Numbered from the stretch's first letter, positions 43,063 to 51,759 are shown. The stretch: DNA of 64,000 nucleotides from JAIVJZ01 sp036386515 (GCA_036386515.1 DASVVO010000013.1:10307-74306); one strand, 5' to 3'. Notes: generated by a model not told the origin, from the letters alone. Translations and numbers: made by a program.

Positions 43063-44159
43063 GCACGGTACGCGTCGCACTCATACCCGCGCCGCACGCG
43101 CCCGTGGAGGTGCGCGAGGTGGCGGAGCCGGAGTTGGAACCGGACTCCGCGCTGCTCGAAGTGGAACTCTCCGAGGTGTGCGGCACGGACGTGCATTTGC
43201 AGCAGGGGCGGCTTCAGGGCGTGCCTTACCCGCTCATCCCCGGCCACGTCTCGGTGGGGCGGCTCGGCAAGATTCGCGGGCGTCTGTCGGACGTTGAAGG
43301 GCAGCCCTTCGCCGAAGGCGACCGCGTGACCTTTCTCGACGTGCATCGAACTTGCCATGCCTGCTGGCATTGTCTCGTCGCCAAGTCTTCGACGCGCTGC
43401 CCCGCGCGCAAAGTTTACGGCATCACTTACGGCCTCGCCGACGGACTCTCCGGCGGCTGGGCGGAGAAGGTTTACCTCAAGCCCGGCACGCGCGTGCTGC
43501 GCTTGAACGATACGGACGCCGGGACGTTCATGGCGGGCGGCTGCGCTCTGCCGACCGCGCTGCACGCCGTGGAACGCGCGGGCGTGGAGATCGGCGACAC
43601 CGTGCTCGTGCTCGGCAGCGGCCCCGTCGGACTCTCCGCATGTATCCTGGCTTCGATGCGCGGCGCGCTCCGCGTTCTCTGCATCGGCGCGCCCGCCGCG
43701 CGGCTTGAGACGGCGCGCACCGTCGGCGCGTCCGCGACGCTCGACATCGAGACGCACGACGACGAACAGCGCGCCCGTTGGGTGTTGGAACAGACCGGGG
43801 GACGCGGCGCGGACGTGACGATCGAAGCGACGGGCGCGCCCATCGCGGTGGCGCAGGCGATGCGCTACACGCGCGACGCGGGGCGGGTCTGCATCGTCGG
43901 GCAATACACGGATCACGGCGAGGTTTCGTTCAACCCGCACCTCGACCTCAACCGCAAGCATCTCGACATGCGCGGCTGTTGGGGTTCGGACTTCTCGCAC
44001 TTCTATCGCGGCGCGCAACTGATGGCCGACGCGGCGCGCTCGCGCCCATGGTCGCTGATGAAACTCTCGCGTTACGGCCTCGACCGGGCGAACGACGCGC
44101 TCGCCGATGTCGCCTCCGGCCGCGTCGTCAAAGCGTTGATCGATCCGAGCCTTCGCTGA
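43059..44159 (+). CDS. Zinc-type alcohol dehydrogenase/threonine dehydrogenase-like protein
   Basis: 366 aa from GTG 43059. Catalytic zinc ligands are seen in 'LSEVCGTDVHLQQGRL' (Cys) and 'LIPGHVSVGRL' (His; a Ser replaces the usual Glu after it). 'RTCHACWHCLVAKSSTRCPA' corresponds to the structural zinc lobe. The Rossmann motif is 'TVLVLGSGPVGLSACI'. It oxidises or reduces an alcohol with NAD(P); the substrate is unknown. It is translationally coupled to PhzF. Confidence 0.9.
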   Translation: MSTVRVALIPAPHAPVEVREVAEPELEPDSALLEVELSEVCGTDVHLQQGRLQGVPYPLIPGHVSVGRLGKIRGRLSDVEGQPFAEGDRVTFLDVHRTCHACWHCLVAKSSTRCPARKVYGITYGLADGLSGGWAEKVYLKPGTRVLRLNDTDAGTFMAGGCALPTALHAVERAGVEIGDTVLVLGSGPVGLSACILASMRGALRVLCIGAPAARLETARTVGASATLDIETHDDEQRARWVLEQTGGRGADVTIEATGAPIAVAQAMRYTRDAGRVCIVGQYTDHGEVSFNPHLDLNRKHLDMRGCWGSDFSHFYRGAQLMADAARSRPWSLMKLSRYGLDRANDALADVASGRVVKALIDPSLR

Positions 44160-44193
44160 CGCGCGCCCCTGCGCGCCGCGCCGGACAGCCGCC

Positions 44194-45153
44194 ATGAAAA
44201 AACTACTGCGCTTCCTTCTTCTCCTCATCGTCGCGGCGGCGGCGGCCTTCACCGTCTTCTGGTATTCGCGCCCGGCCGATCTCAACTTCGAGGAGTTTCG
44301 CGCCGTCGTCCCGCACGCCGCCGCGAGCCGCTTCGCGGACGTGGAAGGCGTCGGGCGCGTCCACTATCAGGAGCGGGGGCGAGGGCGCGCGCTCGTGCTG
44401 ATTCACGGCAACAACTCCTCCACCTATTCGTGGGCGGATGTCTTCGATCAACTCGCGCGGGAGTTTCGCGTCGTCGCGCTCGATCTGAAAGGCTTCGGCT
44501 TCACGGCGAAGCCTGACGGCGATTACAGCCCGGAGGCGCAGGCCGCGCTCGTCGTGCGCCTGTTGGATCAACTGGGGATCGAGCGCGCCGTGTGGTGCGG
44601 CAGTTCGATGGGCGGCGCGGTCGCGCTCGCGGGCGCGATCAATTACCCGCAGCGCGTGGACGGCCTCGTCCTCGTCGGCTCGTCCGCCTTCACCGAGACG
44701 CGCGGCGGCTCGCTCGCGCCCGCCTACGTGCGCTGGCCTTACCTCGGCGGGGCGACGGCCGCGCTCGCGCTCACCTCCGACTCGCTCGTGCGCGAGGGCT
44801 TGCGCAAAAGTTTCCACGACGCTTCGAAGGTGACGGACGAACGCGTCGCGGCCTACTACCGCCCGCTCCGCACGCGCAACGGGCAACGCGCGGCGCGGCT
44901 CGTGCGCGACGGGCGCGACTACACGCGCATCGAACGCGGTCTGGATCAAATCCGACAGCCGACGCTCCTGATCTGGGGCGCGGAGGATCGCCTGAACTTG
45001 TTGGAGGACGGACGGCGGCTGCACGCGCGGATCAAGGAATCGCAACTCGTCGTCTTCGACGCTTGCGGGCACCTCCCGCAGGAAGAGATGCCGGAGCGGT
45101 TCGTGCGTGAAGTGTTGAGTTTTATGAAGTCGAGAGCGGAAGCGAGTCGTTAG
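44194..45153 (+). CDS. Membrane-anchored alpha/beta hydrolase
   Basis: 319 aa. One N-terminal hydrophobic segment (residues 4-25) anchors or exports it. Then come 'RALVLIHGNNSSTYSWADVF' (oxyanion region), 'VVALDLKGFGFTAKP', the nucleophile elbow 'WCGSSMGGAVALAGA', the acid in 'LLIWGAEDRLN' and His in 'VFDACGHLPQEEMPERF'. The triad is complete. It ends the rightward cluster and overlaps the convergent asd gene by four bases. Confidence 0.9.
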   Translation: MKKLLRFLLLLIVAAAAAFTVFWYSRPADLNFEEFRAVVPHAAASRFADVEGVGRVHYQERGRGRALVLIHGNNSSTYSWADVFDQLAREFRVVALDLKGFGFTAKPDGDYSPEAQAALVVRLLDQLGIERAVWCGSSMGGAVALAGAINYPQRVDGLVLVGSSAFTETRGGSLAPAYVRWPYLGGATAALALTSDSLVREGLRKSFHDASKVTDERVAAYYRPLRTRNGQRAARLVRDGRDYTRIERGLDQIRQPTLLIWGAEDRLNLLEDGRRLHARIKESQLVVFDACGHLPQEEMPERFVREVLSFMKSRAEASR

Positions 45154-46205
45154 ACGAGGCGGCCTGTGGCGGCCAGCAGTTCGGCGTTGAGAATGGCCGC
45201 GCCCGCCGCGCCGCGCACGGTGTTGTGGCTGAGGGCGACGAAACGATAGTCCATGACGGCATCCGGGCGGATGCGCCCGACGCTGACGCTCATGCCGCCG
45301 CCCGCGTCGCGGTCGAGGCGCGGCTGCGGGCGATCCTGCTCGTCGCGCACGATGATGGGGCGCGCGGGCGCGGAGCGGAGCCGGAGTTCCTGCGGGAGCG
45401 CGCTGAATGAGGCGAGCGCGTCGGTGAATTCTTCCAACCCGGCCGCGCGCACGAGCTTGACGCGCAATGCGCCGTAGTGGCCGTCCGACACGTTGACGCG
45501 ATGACATTGCGCGCTCACACGCATGTCCGCGAGTTCCACACGCGCTTCCCCCATCCGACCCAGAATCTTCAAAGTCTCGCTCTCGATCTTCTCCTCTTCG
45601 CCGCCGATGTAAGGCAGCAGGTTATCCGCCACGTCGAGCGACGCGACGCCGGGATAGCCCGCGCCGGAGAGAGCCTGCATCGTCGTCGCCACGCACGAAC
45701 GGACGCCGAAGCGCGCGTGGAGCGGCGCGAGCGCGAGCGCGAGCATGATGGTCGAGCAGTTCGGGTTGGTGACGATGTAGCCGCGTTCGTAGCCGCGCGT
45801 GCGCCGTTGAGTTTCGATGAGCGCGAGGTGTTCGTGGTTGATCTCGGGGATGAGGAGCGGCACGTCCTCGTCCATGCGGAAGGCCGACGAGTTGCTGATG
45901 ACGGGGTAGCCCGCGCGCGCGAAGGCGTCTTCCGTGGCGCGCGCCATCTCGCCGGGAAGACTGGAAAAAATGAGGTCGCAATCGAGCGGCGGCTCCGGCG
46001 CGGACACGACGAGCGCGCCGACTCTCGCGGGCATCTCGCCCGGCAGACGCCACGCGCACGCCTCCCGGTAAGGTTTCCCCTGCGAACGATCCGAGGCCGC
46101 CAGCGCGGTCACTTCAAACTGCGGATGTCCCTCCAACAGTTCCACGAAACGCTGCCCGACCGTGCCGGTCGCACCGAGTATGCCGACGCGAAATTTTTTG
46201 CTCAT
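45150..46205 (-). CDS. asd: Aspartate-semialdehyde dehydrogenase
   Basis: 351 aa. 'RVGILGATGTVGQRFVELLE' binds NADP, 'VTNPNCSTIMLALAL' holds the catalytic Cys, and 'QCHRVNVSDGHYGALRV' carries the active-site His/Arg. The sequence is the archaeal/fungal-type asd rather than the short enterobacterial type. It makes aspartate-4-semialdehyde from aspartyl phosphate, the branch point to lysine, methionine and threonine. AGGAG is seven bases upstream. It is the last gene of the lysine cluster but is cut off from the rest by an IS element, so its expression needs its own or an IS-derived promoter. Confidence 0.95.
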   Translation of the reverse strand: MSKKFRVGILGATGTVGQRFVELLEGHPQFEVTALAASDRSQGKPYREACAWRLPGEMPARVGALVVSAPEPPLDCDLIFSSLPGEMARATEDAFARAGYPVISNSSAFRMDEDVPLLIPEINHEHLALIETQRRTRGYERGYIVTNPNCSTIMLALALAPLHARFGVRSCVATTMQALSGAGYPGVASLDVADNLLPYIGGEEEKIESETLKILGRMGEARVELADMRVSAQCHRVNVSDGHYGALRVKLVRAAGLEEFTDALASFSALPQELRLRSAPARPIIVRDEQDRPQPRLDRDAGGGMSVSVGRIRPDAVMDYRFVALSHNTVRGAAGAAILNAELLAATGRLV

Positions 46206-46225
46206 CCAGAACTCCTGAAGAATGA

Positions 46226-46271
46226 GAGGCCGGAGGTTAGAGGTTGGCGAAGACTGTTTTCTTCCGGCCTC
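46226..46271. repeat. Hairpin upstream of asd
   Basis: GAGGCCGGAGG (46226-46236) faces CTTCCGGCCTC (46261-46271), an 11-bp stem with one G-T pair and a 24-base loop. The loop holds GTTAGAGGTTGG, similar to the complement of the heptamer array on the other side of the IS element. It may be half of the pre-insertion repeat structure. Confidence 0.5.
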
Positions 46272-46282
46272 CGCCCTTTAAG

Positions 46283-47736
46283 CTCGACTTTATCCATTTT
46301 CGATCTTTGAAAATAAAACGGAAGGCAGCGTAAGCTGATTGACCAACTCCGCCAAGAGAGGTCTTTCGATGCTCATACTGCCTTCCGAACTGACGAGCGT
46401 GATTGTATCGTTCGCTCCTTTGTTTTCCAAGCCTGTCTGGCAACACGTGCAAGTGCTGCTGGTCGGTGCGATCCTCTCGCCCGGCAAGCGCACCGTGACC
46501 TCTGCGTTGCGCGTCTGCGGCTTGAGTCAGGAGCGGCGCTTTCAGACTTATCATCGCGTCTTGAACCGCGCCAGATGGTCTTCGCTGCGGGCGAGTCGCA
46601 TCCTGCTGTCGTTGCTCATCAAGCAGTTCGCGCCCGAGGGCGCACTCGTCTTTGCCATCGATGACACGATCGAGCGGCGGCGCGGAGAACGCATCAACGC
46701 CAAAGGTATCTACCGCGACCCAGTGCGCTCTTCGCACTCCCACTTCGTCAAAGCGAGCGGTTTGCGTTGGCTGTCCCTGATGCTGACGGTGCCCATCCCG
46801 TGGGCGGAGAGAGTGTGGGCGTTGCCCGTCCTGACTTGCCTGTGTCCGTCCGAGCGCTACTACAAAGATCGCGCGCGTCCCCATAAGAAGCTGACCACGT
46901 GGGCGCGGCAGATGCTCCTGCAAGTGAAGCGGTGGTTGCCGGAACGCGAGATGGTCGTGGTTGCTGACAGCAGTTTTGCCGCACTCGAACTGCTCGCGGC
47001 ACTGCGGCGGGAGATGACGGTGATTACGCGCTTGCGCCTCGATGCCGCTCTCTATGAGCCTGCGCCACCACGCCAGCCGCGACAGAATGGGCGACCCCGC
47101 TTGAAGGGAGCACGACTGCCGACGCTTGAGGCGGTGCTCAAAGACGCACAGACGGTGTGGCGTCAGCATACGGTTGCCGGGTGGTACGGTGGCAGCGAGC
47201 GAGCGGTTGAAGTGGCTTCGGGAGTGGCCGTGTGGTATCACACGGGAAAGCCGCCGGTTCCCATCCGCTGGGTGTTGGTCAGAGACCCGCTGGCGAAGTT
47301 CAAGCCGCAAGCCTTGCTCTCGACCAACCTTGAAAGTGAACCGGTCGAGATGCTTGGGTGGTTCGTTAGACGCTGGCAAGTTGAAGTCACCTTCGAGGAG
47401 GCACGCGCGCATCTCGGCATGGAGACGCAACGCCAGTGGTCGGAGAAAGCCATCGCGCGCACGACCCCGGCCGTGCTGGCGCTCTTTTCGATAGTCACGT
47501 TGCTGGCTCATCATCATTACGGTGAGAAGCAAAAGTTGTTCGTGCGACAAGCCGCATGGTACGTCAAGCGGTTGCCGACCTTCTCGGATGCGCTGGCAAC
47601 AGTTCGGCGGCAATTATGGCGCGAAGTGGGTTTTCGCACGTCGCGTTCTAAAACCGACAGCGTAAAAGTAGACCGTGCATTGTTAGAACGCTTGATGGAT
47701 GCGCTTTGCTATGCGGCTTGAATGGATAAAGTCGAG
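46283..47736 (+). mobile_element. Complete IS701-like insertion sequence
   Basis: Perfect 16-bp terminal inverted repeats CTCGACTTTATCCATT at 46283-46298 and, reversed, 47721-47736. A 5-bp direct repeat TTAAG lies immediately outside each end (46278-46282 and 47737-47741), a target-site duplication that fixes the borders. The length is 1454 bp with one intact transposase gene. The right inverted repeat starts at the last base of its stop codon. Confidence 0.92.
46369..47721 (+). CDS. Transposase, DDE superfamily (IS701/DDE_5-like)
   Basis: 450 aa from ATG 46369 with AGAGAGG upstream. 'LALF'-type hydrophobic and DDE elements are visible: 'ALVFAIDDTIERRRGERINA' (first Asp), 'EMVVVADSSFAALELLAALR' (second Asp), and 'WQVEVTFEEARAHLGMETQR' (final Glu, with the conserved LG and Q). 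This order and the absence of a Y-(2)R-(3)E motif fit the IS701-type group. The frame is open and full length with all acidic residues, so the element is probably active or recently active. Confidence 0.9.
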   Translation: MLILPSELTSVIVSFAPLFSKPVWQHVQVLLVGAILSPGKRTVTSALRVCGLSQERRFQTYHRVLNRARWSSLRASRILLSLLIKQFAPEGALVFAIDDTIERRRGERINAKGIYRDPVRSSHSHFVKASGLRWLSLMLTVPIPWAERVWALPVLTCLCPSERYYKDRARPHKKLTTWARQMLLQVKRWLPEREMVVVADSSFAALELLAALRREMTVITRLRLDAALYEPAPPRQPRQNGRPRLKGARLPTLEAVLKDAQTVWRQHTVAGWYGGSERAVEVASGVAVWYHTGKPPVPIRWVLVRDPLAKFKPQALLSTNLESEPVEMLGWFVRRWQVEVTFEEARAHLGMETQRQWSEKAIARTTPAVLALFSIVTLLAHHHYGEKQKLFVRQAAWYVKRLPTFSDALATVRRQLWREVGFRTSRSKTDSVKVDRALLERLMDALCYAA

Positions 47737-47769
47737 TTAAGAAACTGTCTTAAAAGTTCACCTGTTTTT

Positions 47770-47968
47770 GTCCCGTAGGGACAGTTGAGAATAGCCCGGT
47801 CATTTATGGCCGGGGATCGTTAATGATTCTTTTACCGGAGTCCCGTGGGGACGGTTGAAGGTTTATCACTATTCAATCGTCCCTACGGGACTCTCTCATT
47901 ATCTTTCAACTTGTCTTGTCCCCGGCACTAAAGTGCCGGGCTATTAGCAATCGTCCCTCACGGGACTC
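47770..47968. repeat. Cluster of GTCCC(N)GGGAC palindromes and CCCGG hairpins beside the IS element
   Basis: Four related units: TGTCCCGTAGGGACAGTTGA at 47769-47788, GAGTCCCGTGGGGACGGTTGAA at 47838-47859, its near-complement at 47872-47893 (20 of 22 matching), and AATCGTCCCTCACGGGACTC at 47949-47968. Between them are hairpins CCCGGTCA-ttta-TGGCCGGG (47795-47814) and CCCGGCAC-taaa-GTGCCGGG (47921-47940). It looks like a REP-type repeat cluster, in the gap between IS and dap genes. Confidence 0.7.
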
Positions 47969-47985
47969 ATTCAAATAGCTTCCAA

Positions 47986-48055
47986 TCTCTAACCTTTGAC
48001 CTCTGACCTCTAACCTCTGACCTCTAACCTCTCATTTCTCATCTCTATTCTCTAT
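47986..48055. repeat. Array of ten 7-bp tandem units running into the stop codon of the aminotransferase gene
   Basis: Ten consecutive heptamers of the pattern NNTCTRA (TCTCTAA, CCTTTGA, CCTCTGA, CCTCTAA, CCTCTGA, CCTCTAA, CCTCTCA, TTTCTCA, TCTCTAT, TCTCTAT). The last two cover the gene's TAG stop at 48052-48054. Units differ mostly at positions 1, 2 and 6. Confidence 0.8.
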
Positions 48056-49215
48056 TCTAACGCTTCCTTGATTCTCCTGACGCCTTCGGCGAGCGTCGCC
48101 GTGTCGGCGCAGAAGGAGAGGCGCAGGTAGCCTTCGCCCTCCGCGCCGAAGGCCGCGCCGGGCACGGTGACGACGCGGTGCGCGAGCAGTTGCTCCGCCA
48201 CTTCCAGCGAGCGGCCGTGCGCGCTCACGTCCAACATCAAATAGAACGCGCCTTCGGGCGCGACCGCCCGCAGCTTTAGTTCGTTCGTGATGAGCGACAA
48301 AAGTTCGTCGCGGCGCGCGCGAAAGATGCGGCGCGTCTCGGCGCGCGCGGCTTCGGCCTCATCCGTCCACGCGGCGAGCGCGGCCTTTTGCGAGACGGTC
48401 GAGGCGCACGTCGTGACGTAGCCATGCAGGACGAGCGCGCTTTTGACGACCTCCGCCGCGCCGCACATCCAACCCGCCCGCCAGCCCGTCATGCTCATCG
48501 ACTTCGAGAGGCCGCCGACGACGACCGTGCGCGCGGCGTGCGCTTCGGAGACGGAGGCCGGGCGTTCGTCGCCGAAATAAATCTCACGATAAATCTCGTC
48601 GCTGATGACGTAAGCGTTTGTGTCGCGGAGCGCGTCGGCCATCGCCGCGAGGTCTCGGCGCGAGAGCGTGCGCCCCGTCGGGTTCGACGGGCTGATACAA
48701 ACGACGGCCTTCGTGCGCGGCGTGAGACGGCGACGGAACTCACCGGCGTCGAACGCAAATTCGTCGCGCGCGGGCAGACGATAAAAGACGGGACGCCCCC
48801 CGCACATCCGCACGATGGTCGGGTAGGCGACGAAACCGGGGTCGGGCAGCAGCACCTCGTCGCCCTCGTCAACAATCGTCATCAGGGCGAGGTAGAGAGC
48901 CTCTTGCGAACCGGCGGTGATGATCACGTGATCGGGCGTCGCTTCGAGTTGCGGGTAATCGGCGGCGACGAGCGCGCGCAGGGCGGGCAGACCGGCGTGC
49001 GTGGTGTAGCCGTTCTGCTCCTCTTGAATCACGCGCACGGCGGCGCGGCGAACAACTTCGGGCGTCGGGAGATCGGGTTCGCCGAGGCCGAGATTGATGC
49101 TGCCCGGAAGCGCGCGGTCGAAGAGTTGACGAATCATACTCTTCTCGATGCCGCGCAGCCGCGCCGCCGGTTGGAAGGTGCGCGCCCCGGCGTCTTTGAC
49201 GGGTTCAAAACTCAA
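48052..49215 (-). CDS. dapC: N-succinyldiaminopimelate aminotransferase-like PLP enzyme
   Basis: 387 aa. 'INLGLGEPDLPTPEVVRRAA' then 'VRVIQEEQNGYT' is an aspartate-aminotransferase-family start. 'CISPSNPTGRTLSRRDLAAM' and 'GGLSKSMSMTGWRAGWMCGA' (PLP lysine) are diagnostic. Its place between dapD and the rest of the lysine genes gives it the aminotransferase step of the succinylase pathway; the sequence alone cannot separate DapC from related enzymes. TTG start at 49215 overlaps the dapD stop (TTGA), and an ATG at 49137 would cut conserved N-terminal residues. The 3' end meets the heptamer array. Confidence 0.85.
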   Translation of the reverse strand: MSFEPVKDAGARTFQPAARLRGIEKSMIRQLFDRALPGSINLGLGEPDLPTPEVVRRAAVRVIQEEQNGYTTHAGLPALRALVAADYPQLEATPDHVIITAGSQEALYLALMTIVDEGDEVLLPDPGFVAYPTIVRMCGGRPVFYRLPARDEFAFDAGEFRRRLTPRTKAVVCISPSNPTGRTLSRRDLAAMADALRDTNAYVISDEIYREIYFGDERPASVSEAHAARTVVVGGLSKSMSMTGWRAGWMCGAAEVVKSALVLHGYVTTCASTVSQKAALAAWTDEAEAARAETRRIFRARRDELLSLITNELKLRAVAPEGAFYLMLDVSAHGRSLEVAEQLLAHRVVTVPGAAFGAEGEGYLRLSFCADTATLAEGVRRIKEALE

Positions 49216-50054
49216 CGCAAATAGTCCTCCAACTGCACGGCGCGGTCGGTCTTCTCGTCCCGATATTTGACGATGACGGGCGCGTAGAGCGACAGCCCCC
49301 ACTCGCGCCCGCGCGCGCTCTCGACGGCGCGCGAGCCGGGGACGACCACCGCGCCCGCCGGAATTTCGAGCGGCGCATCCGCCGTGCGGCGATAGATTTG
49401 TTCGCGGACGAGATCATAGACGGGCGTCGAGCCGGTGAGGATCGTGCCGGGGGCGAGCACGGCGCGTTCGCGCACGACCACGCCCTCGTAGATGCCGCAG
49501 CCGCCGCCGACGAGCGCGTCGTCTTCGATGATCACGGGCGACGCGCCGACGGGTTCGAGCACGCCGCCCACCTGCGCCGCCGCCGACAGGTGTACGCGCT
49601 TGCCCACCTGCGCGCACGAGCCGACGAGCGCGTGGCTGTCAATCATCGTGCCCTCGTCAACGTATGCGCCGACGTTGACGTACATCGGCGGCATACAGAC
49701 GACGCCCGCCGCGAGATACGCGCCGTCGCGCACGCTCGACCCGCCGGGCACGAGCCTGACGCCGTCTTCCGTCGCAAACTGGCGGATCGGGTATGTGTCT
49801 TTATCGAAAAAACGGAGCGAGCGGTCGGGCGGCGACATGTCCGCGAGCGCGCCCATGCGGAAGCCCGCGAGGATGCCGCGCTTGACCCACGCGTTGACGC
49901 GCCACGCGCCGTCGGCCGCGCGCTCGGCCGCGCGCGCCTCGCCGCGATTCAGCGCGCCTTTGAACTCGGCGAACAGCGCGAAGTCCGCTTCCGTGTAACT
50001 ACTGCCCGCCGCCTTCGCCGCCAGCGTTTCGATGCTTTCGTGCAAATTTGCCAT
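49212..50054 (-). CDS. dapD: Tetrahydrodipicolinate N-succinyltransferase
   Basis: 280 aa. Left-handed beta-helix (hexapeptide) enzyme that adds succinyl-CoA to tetrahydrodipicolinate in lysine/meso-diaminopimelate synthesis. 'MPPMYVNVGAYVDEGTMIDS' followed by 'HALVGSCAQVGKRVHLSAAA' is the characteristic repeat core, and 'VIIEDDALVGGGCGIYEGVV' continues it. Its presence shows the succinylase branch is used. It lies 26 bases after dapA, and its stop overlaps the next TTG. Confidence 0.95.
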   Translation of the reverse strand: MANLHESIETLAAKAAGSSYTEADFALFAEFKGALNRGEARAAERAADGAWRVNAWVKRGILAGFRMGALADMSPPDRSLRFFDKDTYPIRQFATEDGVRLVPGGSSVRDGAYLAAGVVCMPPMYVNVGAYVDEGTMIDSHALVGSCAQVGKRVHLSAAAQVGGVLEPVGASPVIIEDDALVGGGCGIYEGVVVRERAVLAPGTILTGSTPVYDLVREQIYRRTADAPLEIPAGAVVVPGSRAVESARGREWGLSLYAPVIVKYRDEKTDRAVQLEDYLR

Positions 50055-50080
50055 CGAGCGTTTCCTTTGGCCGTCGGTTG

Positions 50081-50983
50081 TCAGACGAGGCCGAGTTCCG
50101 CCAACACCCCGCGCACGCGCGCGCGACTCTCATCGCCGACGGGCACGAGCGGCAGGCGGAAATTTTCTTCCAGCAGGTTCATCAACTTCAACGCCGCCTT
50201 CACCGGCCCCGGACTCGACTCGATGAAATTGACTTCCATCAAAGGCAACAGGCGGAAGTGCAACGCGCGCGCCTCCTCCCAATTTCCGTTGAGCGCGAGA
50301 TCGCACAGCCGCGCCATTAGGTCGGGCGTCTCATTCGAGGCGACGGAGATCAAGCCGTCCGCTCCGAGCGCGATCATGGGCAGCGTCAGCGCGTCGTCGC
50401 CGGAGAGGACGCGGAAGTGTTCGGGGCGGTCGCGCAGGATCGACATGATCTGCGAGAGGTCGCCGGAGGCTTCTTTGACCGCCACGATGTTCTCGACCTC
50501 GCGCGCGAGCCGCAGCGCGGTCGCCGCCGCGATGTTCGACGAGGTGCGACCCGGCACGTTGTAGATACAGACGGGCAAGCCCGCGACCGACTCGGCCACC
50601 GCGCGGAAGTGCGCGTAGAGTCCCGCCTGCGTCGGCTTGTTATAGAAGGGCGCGACGACGAGCACGGCATCCGCGCCCGCTTCGCGCGCCGCCCGCGCGT
50701 ACTCAATCGCGGCGGCGGTCGAGTTGCTGCCCGTGCCCGCGATGACGCGCGCGCCGCGCCGCCGCGCCGCCGCGATCGTCAAACGAATCACGAGGCGGTC
50801 TTCCTCTTCCGTCAAAGTCGCGCTCTCGCCCGTCGTCCCGCACGGCACGAGCAGTCGGACGCCGCCCTCGATCTGTCTTTCGACGAGCGCGGTCAAGCGT
50901 TCCTCGTCAACCGCCCCGTCCGCCTTGAACGGCGTCACTAATGCCGTCGCGCACCCGCGCAGCCATTCAACCTGCAAAGTCAT
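50081..50983 (-). CDS. dapA: 4-hydroxy-tetrahydrodipicolinate synthase
   Basis: 300 aa, usual length. It condenses pyruvate with aspartate semialdehyde. 'LLVPCGTTGESATLTEEEDR' carries the pyruvate-binding Thr pair, 'VVAPFYNKPTQAGLYAHFRA' the motif before the Tyr, 'YNVPGRTSSNIAAAT' the conserved Tyr/Pro loop and 'NIVAVKEASGDLSQI' the Schiff-base lysine (about 163). It is separated from the upstream dapB by the 24-bp heptamer hairpin, so its expression may be tuned there. Confidence 0.96.
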   Translation of the reverse strand: MTLQVEWLRGCATALVTPFKADGAVDEERLTALVERQIEGGVRLLVPCGTTGESATLTEEEDRLVIRLTIAAARRRGARVIAGTGSNSTAAAIEYARAAREAGADAVLVVAPFYNKPTQAGLYAHFRAVAESVAGLPVCIYNVPGRTSSNIAAATALRLAREVENIVAVKEASGDLSQIMSILRDRPEHFRVLSGDDALTLPMIALGADGLISVASNETPDLMARLCDLALNGNWEEARALHFRLLPLMEVNFIESSPGPVKAALKLMNLLEENFRLPLVPVGDESRARVRGVLAELGLV

Positions 50984-50998
50984 CTTCGCCTCTTTTCC

Positions 50999-51076
50999 AG
51001 TGACAGGTGACGGGTGACAGGTGACAAGTCAGAGCACAGTCTTCCTCTTCTGACCTGTCACCCGTCACCTGTCACT
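50999..51076. repeat. Perfect 24-bp inverted repeat made of GTGACAG/GTGACGG units between dapB and dapA
   Basis: The 24-base arm 50999-51022 (AGTGACAGGTGACGGGTGAC then AGGT) is the exact reverse complement of 51053-51076, loop 51023-51052. The left arm has one extra heptamer. The right arm overlaps the last bases of dapB including its TGA at 51058-51060. It lies inside the lysine operon, 16 bases upstream of dapA. Confidence 0.85.
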
Positions 51077-51759
51077 ATTTTATCTATCGCTTCGGAAAAC
51101 TCGTAGACGCCGCGCCGGTCTGCGATCCAGCGCGCGGCGAGCAGCGCGCCGGCGGCGAAGCCTTCGCGGTTGCGCGCCGTGTGCGTCAGGGTGATCTGAT
51201 CGGCCGCCGAGTCGAAGCCGACCCGGTGCGTGCCGGGAATGTGCCCGGCGCGCGTGCTCGCGACGGGGATGTCGCGCGCGATGTGCGCGAGGAGCACTTC
51301 GCGCAGTTTGAGCGCGGTGCCCGAAGGGGCGTCGCGCTTCCGCGCGTGATGCGCCTCTTCGATGAAGGGCGCGTAATCGGTGGCGGCGAATAGTTCGGCG
51401 GCGCGCGCGACGATGCGGTAGAAGAGATTGACGCCGACGGAAAAGTTTGCGCCGTAGACCAACGCGCCCCGGTGCGCCGCGACGAGGCGACGCGCTTCCG
51501 CTTCCCCTTCGTTCCAGCCCGTCGTGCCTTCGACGAGCGGGACGCCCGCGCGCGCCGCCGCTTCGACGTTGGTGAGCACGGCCGCCGCGACGGAGAAATC
51601 CACGGCGGCATCGTGCCCGTCGAGGAGTTCGACCAGAGCATCCATCCCGCGCGCCGCATCGTGCGAGGTGATCACGCGGCCGACCTCGTGGCCTTCAGCC
51701 TCCGCGAGCGTGCGGACGAGCTTGCCCATCGCGCCGTGGCCGATGATGGCGAGTTTCAC
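51058..51759 (-). CDS. dapB: 4-hydroxy-tetrahydrodipicolinate reductase
   Basis: 233 aa from GTG 51759. 'KLAIIGHGAMGKLVRTLAEA' is the NAD(P)H-binding loop, 'EEAHHARKRDAPSGTALKLR' holds the catalytic His-His and Lys-Arg, and 'GVPLVEGTTGWNEGEAEARR' is conserved. It reduces the DapA product to tetrahydrodipicolinate. The GTG overlaps the dapE stop by four bases (GTGA). The 3' end lies inside the 24-bp inverted repeat. Confidence 0.95.
   Translation of the reverse strand: MKLAIIGHGAMGKLVRTLAEAEGHEVGRVITSHDAARGMDALVELLDGHDAAVDFSVAAAVLTNVEAAARAGVPLVEGTTGWNEGEAEARRLVAAHRGALVYGANFSVGVNLFYRIVARAAELFAATDYAPFIEEAHHARKRDAPSGTALKLREVLLAHIARDIPVASTRAGHIPGTHRVGFDSAADQITLTHTARNREGFAAGALLAARWIADRRGVYEFSEAIDKIVTGDG

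Noticed and set aside
47986..48055. Possible CRISPR array
   Set aside because: Units are 7 bases with no spacers; no cas genes are present in the window.
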